Source: a virus
Virus record (IMG/VR): IMGVR_UViG_3300046808_001357
Coordinates: 1-21,704 of that record
Strand: one strand, 5' to 3'
DNA length: 21,704 bases
Shown: piece by piece, positions 5,874 to 11,092 of the stretch
Position numbering within the stretch: the first letter of the stretch is position 1
Layout: every line of letters starts with the position of its first letter
Notes under the pieces: model-generated
The model's input: only the letters and a program-made list of their open reading frames with translations
Told to the model about the DNA's origin: nothing
Database searches by the model: none
Program-made: the position numbers and the translations under genes

Positions 5874-7532
5874 ATGACAAAAGACAATTATTACTGGCTC
5901 AATAAAGATTCACGCAAATTTCTAGAGCGTGGATATTTATTAGAGGAAGAAACAGCGGAACAGCGAATTGAAGATATAGCACAGACTGCTGAAAATTATC
6001 TTAAGCTTCCAGGGTTTGCTAAAAAGTTTACAGATTATATGGCTTTGGGGTTCTATTCTCTTTCTTCTCCAATTTGGTCTAATTTCGGAAGAAAGCGTGG
6101 TCTTCCCATTTCTTGTTTTGGTTCGTATATTTCCGATACCATGGAATCTATTCTGCATAAAGTTGCAGAAGTAGGTATCATGACAAAACACGGAGGTGGC
6201 ACTTCTGCATATTTTGGAGACATTCGTGGAAGAGGCACTCCAATCTCTTGTGGAGGAGAGTCAACCGGTTCCGTTCATTTCATGGAACTGTATAACAAAC
6301 TGATGAATGTGGTTTCTCAGGGAAACGTCCGTCGAGGCTCTTTTGCAGCTTACCTGCCAATTGATCATAAAGATATCGAAGAATTTTTGCAAATCCGCTC
6401 TGACGGACACGACATTCAAGAAATGTCTTTTGCTGTATGTGTTTCTGACCAATGGATGAAAGAAATGGTGGATGGAGACAAATCAAAACGTAAAATTTGG
6501 TCCAAGGTTATTCAAAAACGTTTTGAGACGGGCTATCCATATGTATTGTTTTCTGATACAGTCAATAACAATGCTCCTCAAATTTACAAAGACAAAGGAA
6601 TGAAAATTCACAATTCGAATCTTTGTAGCGAGATTGCATTGTCTAATGATGAAGAAGAGTCATTTGTGTGTGACCTTTCGTCGCTGAATCTCGAACGATG
6701 GGATGCTATTAAAGATACTGATGCTGTAGAGACATTAGTCTACTTTCTTGATGCTGTAATGAGCGAGTTTATTATCAAGACCGAGGGAATGCAATTCATG
6801 GAGGCTCCGAGAAAGTTTGCGATAAACCAACGAGCTCTCGGAGTAGGAGTTCTCGGATGGCATTCACTTCTCCAATCCAAGATGATTGCTTTTGAGTCAT
6901 TTGATGCGAAGCTATTAAATGCTGATATATGGAAGACAATTAGACATAGAGCAGATGCTGCAACAACAGAATTAGCTAAACTATTTGGCAAAGCTCCAAT
7001 CTATAAGGATTCGAAAGAAGAAAGAAGAAACGTAACCACGCTCGCTGTAGCTCCTACAACTTCGTCTAGTTTTATCCTTGGCCAAGTATCCCAATCGATT
7101 GAGCCTCTTAATTCAAATTACTACGTTAAAGATCTTGCAAAAGGCAAATTTACATACAAGAACCCTTATCTTAAACAGCTCCTCAAAGATAAAGATAAAG
7201 ATGAAGAAGAAACATGGAAGTCGGTTCTTGAGCACGGAGGATCTGTACAGCATCTTAATTTTCTTTCCGAAGAAGAAAAAGACGTATTTAAAACGTTTGC
7301 TGAAATTTCTCAGAAAGAAATCGTCATTCAAGCAGCACAGCGTCAAAAGTACATTGATCAATCACAGAGTCTTAATGTCATGGTTCCGCATGACGCTAAA
7401 CCAAAAGAAGTCAATGAGCTTTTAATTTTTGGTTGGGAACAAGGAATTAAAACTTTTTATTACCAACGTAGTTCGAACCCTGCTCAAAAGCTAGCTCGAA
7501 CGTTGATGAATTGCAAGTCTTGTGAAGCGTAA
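5874..7532 (+). CDS. nrdA: Class I ribonucleotide reductase large (catalytic) subunit NrdA, short form without ATP-cone
   Basis: This 552-aa catalytic subunit reduces ribonucleoside diphosphates to deoxy forms with NrdB. Residues expected of the family are present: redox cysteine C81 (PISCFGS) with partner C266 (FVCDLSSLNL), the NLCSE active-site motif with N249, thiyl-radical C251 and E253, the Y529-Y530 radical-transfer pair (FYYQRSS), and a C-terminal thioredoxin/glutaredoxin-type pair C547/C550 (NCKSCEA). It starts directly in the catalytic region (YYWLNKDSRKFLERGYLL), so the N-terminal ATP-cone of about 750-aa enzymes such as E. coli NrdA is absent. Since NrdB has none either, overall-activity control by dATP through an ATP-cone should be missing. 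The overall sequence and CKSCEA tail resemble short NrdA proteins I associate with Bacteroidota; that affinity is from memory. The stop abuts the stop of the minus-strand gene at 7533 with no visible terminator. Confidence 0.95.
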   Translation: MTKDNYYWLNKDSRKFLERGYLLEEETAEQRIEDIAQTAENYLKLPGFAKKFTDYMALGFYSLSSPIWSNFGRKRGLPISCFGSYISDTMESILHKVAEVGIMTKHGGGTSAYFGDIRGRGTPISCGGESTGSVHFMELYNKLMNVVSQGNVRRGSFAAYLPIDHKDIEEFLQIRSDGHDIQEMSFAVCVSDQWMKEMVDGDKSKRKIWSKVIQKRFETGYPYVLFSDTVNNNAPQIYKDKGMKIHNSNLCSEIALSNDEEESFVCDLSSLNLERWDAIKDTDAVETLVYFLDAVMSEFIIKTEGMQFMEAPRKFAINQRALGVGVLGWHSLLQSKMIAFESFDAKLLNADIWKTIRHRADAATTELAKLFGKAPIYKDSKEERRNVTTLAVAPTTSSSFILGQVSQSIEPLNSNYYVKDLAKGKFTYKNPYLKQLLKDKDKDEEETWKSVLEHGGSVQHLNFLSEEEKDVFKTFAEISQKEIVIQAAQRQKYIDQSQSLNVMVPHDAKPKEVNELLIFGWEQGIKTFYYQRSSNPAQKLARTLMNCKSCEA

Positions 7533-7808
7533 TTATATTCCTGGAATAGAACCAAAGAACTGAGTACGATAAAACATATCCCCGTTAATTGTAGCACTCA
7601 ATTGATCAGAATTTGTTAATCCACGAAAAGTAAACTCCGTTCCTGCAGGCACCTCAAACCCAACAGAAGGATTTTGAAAATCAAAAATAGTGGCTGTGTG
7701 TTTTGCTCTAATGATAACTTCAGAACACTCCTGACTTTCAAGTTTAGCTTTCACTAAATTTCCTGTTAAGAAAAAAGACTTACAAATATTGCGATTGAAT
7801 TGAGCCAT
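7533..7808 (-). CDS. Small virion structural-type protein, 91 aa
   Basis: This 91-aa beta-rich protein contains ECSEVIIRAKHTATIFDF and then VGFEVPAGTEFTFRGLTNSD and a MFYRTQFFGS ending. This pattern resembles small structural proteins I recall from T4-like phages, especially cyanophages, which are usually annotated only as virion structural protein. There is no signal peptide or membrane segment. A GATAAATA box lies exactly 5 nt before the ATG, the spacing at which T4-type initiation would begin on the A of the ATG. It is a single minus-strand gene between plus-strand nrdA (stop codons abutting, TAA/TTA) and the plus-strand 71-aa gene, so it looks like an independently inserted late unit. Confidence 0.72.
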   Translation of the reverse strand: MAQFNRNICKSFFLTGNLVKAKLESQECSEVIIRAKHTATIFDFQNPSVGFEVPAGTEFTFRGLTNSDQLSATINGDMFYRTQFFGSIPGI

Positions 7809-7813
7809 GGTAT

Positions 7814-7821
7814 TATTTATC
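7814..7821 (-). promoter_or_regulatory. T4-like late promoter box (GATAAATA), leaderless spacing
   Basis: Minus-strand GATAAATA with 5 nt (ATACC) before the ATG at 7808. With the T4 late geometry, in which the octamer covers -13 to -6, +1 falls on the start codon. Confidence 0.62.
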
Positions 7822-7829
7822 TTTTGTTG

Positions 7830-7857
7830 TTGAAAACGATTTATTATCTTCTAATTA
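7830..7857 (+). promoter_or_regulatory. Possible sigma-70-type promoter for the 71-aa gene
   Basis: TTGAAA (7830-7835) and TAATTA (7852-7857) are separated by 16 bp, giving a leader of roughly 40 nt to the ATG at 7904. The gene has a Shine-Dalgarno sequence and no late octamer, so a host-type promoter is plausible. AT-rich sequence makes such matches common. Confidence 0.3.
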
Positions 7858-7864
7858 ATAACAC

Positions 7865-7882
7865 AACAATGCACACATTGTT
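7865..7882 (+). promoter_or_regulatory. Perfect inverted repeat (hairpin or operator) upstream of the 71-aa gene
   Basis: AACAATG (7865-7871) and CATTGTT (7876-7882) are perfect inverted repeats around a CACA loop, just before the Shine-Dalgarno sequence at 7886-7892. It could be an RNA hairpin in the leader, a protein operator next to the promoter, or a weak terminator-like element (followed by only four T). Which one cannot be told from sequence. Confidence 0.5.
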
Positions 7883-7903
7883 TTAGAAAGGACACACACA
7901 ACT

Positions 7904-8119
7904 ATGCCCAACAAAAATGCTTATGAAATCCGTTTGGACGTTCTCCAAATGGCTCACTCTGATGCTCAGATGAAATATTTGGAAAAGCTCAATACAATTA
8001 GAGATAATAACGGAAAAGTTACTGACTCGAATTTAATTGAAGAACTCTTTCCAAAGCCTGCTGATATTAATAAAAGAGCTGAGGAATTATATAAATTTGT
8101 CGAAAACAACGGTTTGTAA
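7904..8119 (+). CDS. Small hypothetical phage protein, 71 aa, with a Shine-Dalgarno sequence
   Basis: This 71-aa, mostly helical and charged protein begins MPNKNAYEIRLDVLQMAHSD and later has the IEELFPKPADINKRAEELYK segment. It resembles small proteins I recall from T4-like phages of marine bacteria, where the function is not known. It is the only gene in the window with a clear Shine-Dalgarno sequence (AGAAAGGA, 7885-7892, about 11 nt before the ATG). It has no late octamer and is followed by an intrinsic terminator, so it looks like a one-gene unit expressed on a different schedule from the virion genes. A perfect 7-bp inverted repeat lies in its leader. Confidence 0.8.
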   Translation: MPNKNAYEIRLDVLQMAHSDAQMKYLEKLNTIRDNNGKVTDSNLIEELFPKPADINKRAEELYKFVENNGL

Positions 8120-8133
8120 GTGAGTCGAACCCT

Positions 8134-8169
8134 AAATCCCTCTGGGCTACCAACCTGGAGGGATTTTTT
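8134..8169 (+). terminator. Intrinsic terminator after the 71-aa gene
   Basis: AAATCCCTC (8134-8142) pairs perfectly with GAGGGATTT (8158-8166) and runs into six T. It lies 15 nt after the stop of the 71-aa gene and isolates it from hsp20. Confidence 0.9.
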
Positions 8170-8194
8170 ATGTTGAAAAATATCCATTATGTTA

Positions 8195-8202
8195 GATAAA
8201 TA
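8195..8202 (+). promoter_or_regulatory. T4-like late promoter box (GATAAATA) for hsp20
   Basis: GATAAATA lies 61 nt before the hsp20 ATG and directly after the previous terminator. It is the only one of these boxes paired solely with a long leader (about 55 nt). The leader contains imperfect complementary segments (TTGT..GTGC and GCAC..ACAA, about 8206-8243). Confidence 0.55.
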
Positions 8203-8263
8203 AATTTGTCCTAGTGCACAATTACGTGGCTAGCACAAAACAATATTGATTAGAAATAATAAT

Positions 8264-8743
8264 ATGACAACATTAGCAACATACGTCCCTGGACATTTTT
8301 CGTCCACTGAGCGGGTTTATCGTCAGTTACCTGCTCTGTTTAATGATAACTGGCTCAACAACATCTTTGGAGAAGTTGATAAAGCATTTGATGTTCCAAA
8401 TGCAGTTTATCCTTATAATGTTCTTCAAGTAAGAAACACTAAAGATGAAATCCTTCAATATGAAGTTGAAGTAGCTCTTGCTGGCGTCGGCAAAGATAGT
8501 ATCGACGTCAAAGTAAGAGACGGCAAACTTCACATTGATATTAACAAAGATAAAGAAGAGGTATCAGAGACTGTAACTTACCTTAAAAAGGGCATCAGTC
8601 AAAGAAAGGGAAGCATGACCTTTAATCTCGATGAAAAGGTTAATTCCAAAAAGATTAGCTCTTCTTATAAAGACGGTCTACTTAAAATCATTATTCCGGC
8701 TGTAAAGCCAGAAACAATTGATATTGATGTTAAAGTAGAATAA
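8264..8743 (+). CDS. hsp20: Small heat-shock protein (Hsp20 / alpha-crystallin family)
   Basis: This 159-aa ATP-independent holdase chaperone would keep unfolding proteins soluble in the infected cell or assist virion assembly. It has a variable N-terminal arm (1-48), then an alpha-crystallin domain (about 49-147) starting at YPYNVLQV, with the core strands ALAGVGKDSIDVKVRDGKLHI and a late DGLLKIIIP strand matching the family's GxL-type signature. The C-terminus has an I-D-I (152-154), the I-x-I motif that joins oligomer subunits. The start is taken at ATG 8264, giving MTTLATYVP; an in-frame TTG at 8246 would add six low-complexity residues. T4-like cyanophages are known to carry hsp20 genes. 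It stands alone between two terminators with its own late-type promoter. Confidence 0.93.
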   Translation: MTTLATYVPGHFSSTERVYRQLPALFNDNWLNNIFGEVDKAFDVPNAVYPYNVLQVRNTKDEILQYEVEVALAGVGKDSIDVKVRDGKLHIDINKDKEEVSETVTYLKKGISQRKGSMTFNLDEKVNSKKISSSYKDGLLKIIIPAVKPETIDIDVKVE

Positions 8744-8760
8744 CTTAAATTCAAACCATT

Positions 8761-8793
8761 AAGAGAGGCTCTAAGAAGGGCCTCTCTTTTTTT
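8761..8793 (+). terminator. Intrinsic terminator after hsp20
   Basis: AAGAGAGGC (8761-8769) pairs perfectly with GCCTCTCTT (8780-8788) around a 10-nt loop and ends in a run of T (8787-8793). It begins 17 nt after the hsp20 stop. Confidence 0.9.
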
Positions 8794-8830
8794 GTCTCCA
8801 ATGTTTAGTGTTTGGTTTTCAGGTTTTGTT

Positions 8831-8838
8831 AATAAATA
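8831..8838 (+). promoter_or_regulatory. T4-like late promoter box (AATAAATA)
   Basis: AATAAATA, 15 nt before the ATG at 8854 and directly after the hsp20 terminator. It is the most upstream promoter of the 11-kb structural run. Confidence 0.6.
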
Positions 8839-8853
8839 ATAAGAACGCTACCC

Positions 8854-10182
8854 ATGTCCATGGATATAACTTTCGAAAATCTCACTGTCAACACCGTACC
8901 TTCTGATTATAGTTGGGACAAACAAGTCCCCAATGAGCGTACGCTAGTTCAAAGTGTATTATCAGGAAACAAATACACAGGATATGCTCCATTTGTCAGT
9001 GTTTTATTAAGTTCTTATGTAGACAATTTAAGTGGAGCAGCAATTGCGTTTATAACAACAACAGACTACGGAGATTATTACAATTCTGAGACAAACAGTC
9101 AAACGTCTTTGCTTAGCGGAAATCAAATATTTTGTCACAACTATTTGATGCCTGGAACATATACGTTAATGTACAAACGATCTCAGTATGTTTCAACGGA
9201 TATTTCAAGATGTTCAGAGGGAAGTTATAATCCTTATGATACATACATCGAAAAAGAAGAAACAAAAACAGAAAGACTTCCGTTTTCATGGATGTGGTAC
9301 AATTTTTTAAGAGACGATTACGATCCAAGAACAGAGTTTGTAGGCTCTTATGAACCCAGAAATGAATTTCTAACATGGGACGATTGTGTGTTTCAAGGTT
9401 CAAAACAGGTTACTTGGGAACAAGCTTCTGGACCTGCTATTGAAATTCGACAAGGACCTGTTTCATGGCAATGGAAAAAAATAAAAACCAAACCAGATCC
9501 GTTTGAGCTGTATACTCAAAACACTAACTGGGTGCAAACGAAACCAAATTCTTTATTTCCACGCACATGGAAACAAATTAAAGAATACAAATGCGCAAAT
9601 GATAAGACTGAATGCTTGGAATTAGTTCCTACTCTTTCTTCAACTACCTACGTACACGTACTAACATCATTTTTAGAAGTAAAAGAAATACCTCCTACTG
9701 CTTTTTTAAATGTTGTTCATAGTAAAGCTTTAAACGAGAGAACATCTCCATACAAAGTAACGTTGACCCCAAGATATATACGTTGTGGAAGTTTTCCGAT
9801 TGAGAAAATTTTATGGGATTTAGGAGACGGAACTCCTGTAATTGAAAAAACACGAGCCAATCCAAATCAAACGTATGACACGGTCATTAATTTCGTTCAT
9901 CAAAACTATTTTGACTCAGACTTTTTAGATCCTAGAAATTTTGACTTAGAGTATACCTATACGAGAACTCCTGAAACAGGCAATTGCTTTTATCCTTCTT
10001 TGACAGCGTTTGCGAGTTCTACTGGCACAATTGATTGTGCTTCCGCAATAGTTGGTCCATTAACATACCAGTCCCACGACAATTCCAAGTTTCGACTAAT
10101 TCAAAACTACTTGTCGGAAAAAGGTGTAGCCTATACAGGAGCCGTTGAAAGCTCCTTTGTATTCTGGAATAGAAATAAATAA
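8854..10182 (+). CDS. Virion structural protein with two PKD-like domains
   Basis: This 442-aa protein has two stretches with the PKD (polycystic-kidney-disease Ig-like) pattern. The first, about residues 45-113, has DYGDYYN in place of the W.FGDG turn and HNYLMPGTYTLMYKR as the final strands. The second, about 281-390, has the clear ILWDLGDGTPVI turn and the F.LEYTYTRTPETGNCF ending. Between them is a Trp-rich section (about 145-240) with FSWMWYNF, EFLTWDDC, VTWEQASGP and PVSWQWKKI. There is no signal peptide. PKD-like domains are common in phage tail and fibre proteins; a tail or baseplate-associated role is inferred from this and the neighbours. An alternative ATG lies 6 nt downstream (8860). 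The next gene starts 4 nt after the stop. Confidence 0.78.
   Translation: MSMDITFENLTVNTVPSDYSWDKQVPNERTLVQSVLSGNKYTGYAPFVSVLLSSYVDNLSGAAIAFITTTDYGDYYNSETNSQTSLLSGNQIFCHNYLMPGTYTLMYKRSQYVSTDISRCSEGSYNPYDTYIEKEETKTERLPFSWMWYNFLRDDYDPRTEFVGSYEPRNEFLTWDDCVFQGSKQVTWEQASGPAIEIRQGPVSWQWKKIKTKPDPFELYTQNTNWVQTKPNSLFPRTWKQIKEYKCANDKTECLELVPTLSSTTYVHVLTSFLEVKEIPPTAFLNVVHSKALNERTSPYKVTLTPRYIRCGSFPIEKILWDLGDGTPVIEKTRANPNQTYDTVINFVHQNYFDSDFLDPRNFDLEYTYTRTPETGNCFYPSLTAFASSTGTIDCASAIVGPLTYQSHDNSKFRLIQNYLSEKGVAYTGAVESSFVFWNRNK
10174..10181 (+). promoter_or_regulatory. T4-like late promoter box (AATAAATA) overlapping the end of the previous gene
   Basis: AATAAATA lies across the last codons and stop of the 442-aa gene and ends 5 nt (ACGTT) before the ATG at 10187, again the spacing that puts +1 on the ATG under T4 geometry. 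Confidence 0.5.
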
Positions 10183-10186
10183 CGTT

Positions 10187-11092
10187 ATGTCTTTTGCTGT
10201 TGATACTTTGTCTCTTAGTGCACTAGCTCCTATTAAACTAACGTATTCGTTTAATTCAGCAGAATCGCTTCAATCCAAATTACACAGCAACAGCAGCAAT
10301 TTAAGATTTAGAACACACGAATTGCTTGATGATAACGAAGACATAGCTATCAGCAAGCATAACATGCTGTCGTTAACTAATATAAAAGACGTTAAGTCAA
10401 TATTTGAAAACAAACCAACCACTATTGGAATTGATGTAATTTCAGGATCTTTTCAACTAACGCTACAAAATAGTTCTTTTTTAGAAGAAAGAGAGCGTAT
10501 TATAAAAACAGCAAATGATAAGTTTTACATGGGAGGAAAAGGAGAGGTTGCTGTATTTCACTTATTACATTTAGACACTGGAGGTTGTAATTTGAAAATA
10601 AACAACAAGTACGTACAGGTTGAAGAAGAGTATCCATATGCCTTAGTATCTTCTGAAGAGCCTTTGTTGGACGAAAACGCCTCGCGACAACGTTTTTTTA
10701 TCGAGTATCGAAATAAATTAATGACAATTAAAACTCAAACAAAAGAAGGAATGAGGTATTTGTCGTGCGGAAGCGACAGAGTTCTTAGGTTTGTTGGAGT
10801 AGAACTTAATCAAACGAAAATTAACAATTATTATATGTTGCCTACATTTATTTCTTCTTCTTCGTTATATTATGGGTTTGATTCTACTGCAAAGGAAATT
10901 CGATATTTCAACGAAGTATCAGAAACAGACAATCAAAAAACCGTCAATATAAAAAGACAAATACCTACTAATACAAACTTGCTTGTTAGTTGTCCTTCTG
11001 TACAATTAGCTGAAAGTTCAGAAGTTGGAGTAAACATTTCACTTCTCAAAACAAATTTTTCAACAACAGGAGTTTTCAACACACTACTATAA
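10187..11092 (+). CDS. Virion-type protein, 301 aa, possible beta-trefoil segment
   Basis: The start is placed at ATG 10187 (MSFAVDTLSLSALAPIKLTY), 4 nt after the upstream stop; an in-frame TTG at 10145 would overlap the upstream gene and is unlikely. The N-terminal part is Ser/Asn-rich and polar. The middle (about residues 120-215) has short strands: NLKINNKYVQVEEEYPYALV, FFIEYRNKLMTIKTQT and RYLSCGSDRVLRFVG. These resemble fascin- or ricin-like beta-trefoil repeats, a weak structural guess. I do not recognise a family. Its stop overlaps the next ATG (TAATG), so it is translationally coupled to the 830-aa gene, which suggests the two products act together. Confidence 0.7.
   Translation: MSFAVDTLSLSALAPIKLTYSFNSAESLQSKLHSNSSNLRFRTHELLDDNEDIAISKHNMLSLTNIKDVKSIFENKPTTIGIDVISGSFQLTLQNSSFLEERERIIKTANDKFYMGGKGEVAVFHLLHLDTGGCNLKINNKYVQVEEEYPYALVSSEEPLLDENASRQRFFIEYRNKLMTIKTQTKEGMRYLSCGSDRVLRFVGVELNQTKINNYYMLPTFISSSSLYYGFDSTAKEIRYFNEVSETDNQKTVNIKRQIPTNTNLLVSCPSVQLAESSEVGVNISLLKTNFSTTGVFNTLL

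Noticed and set aside
7113-7361. Phe-rich minus-strand frame opposite nrdA
   Set aside because: It arises from antisense reading of Lys-rich codons (AAA/AAG to TTT/CTT) in a strongly supported enzyme gene.
8246-8263. Upstream TTG start for hsp20
   Set aside because: It adds only IRNNN-type low-complexity residues, and the ATG at 8264 gives a normal N-terminus.
10145-10186. Upstream TTG start for the 301-aa gene
   Set aside because: It would overlap the previous gene by 38 nt, while an ATG at 10187 sits 4 nt after that gene's stop and just after a late box.
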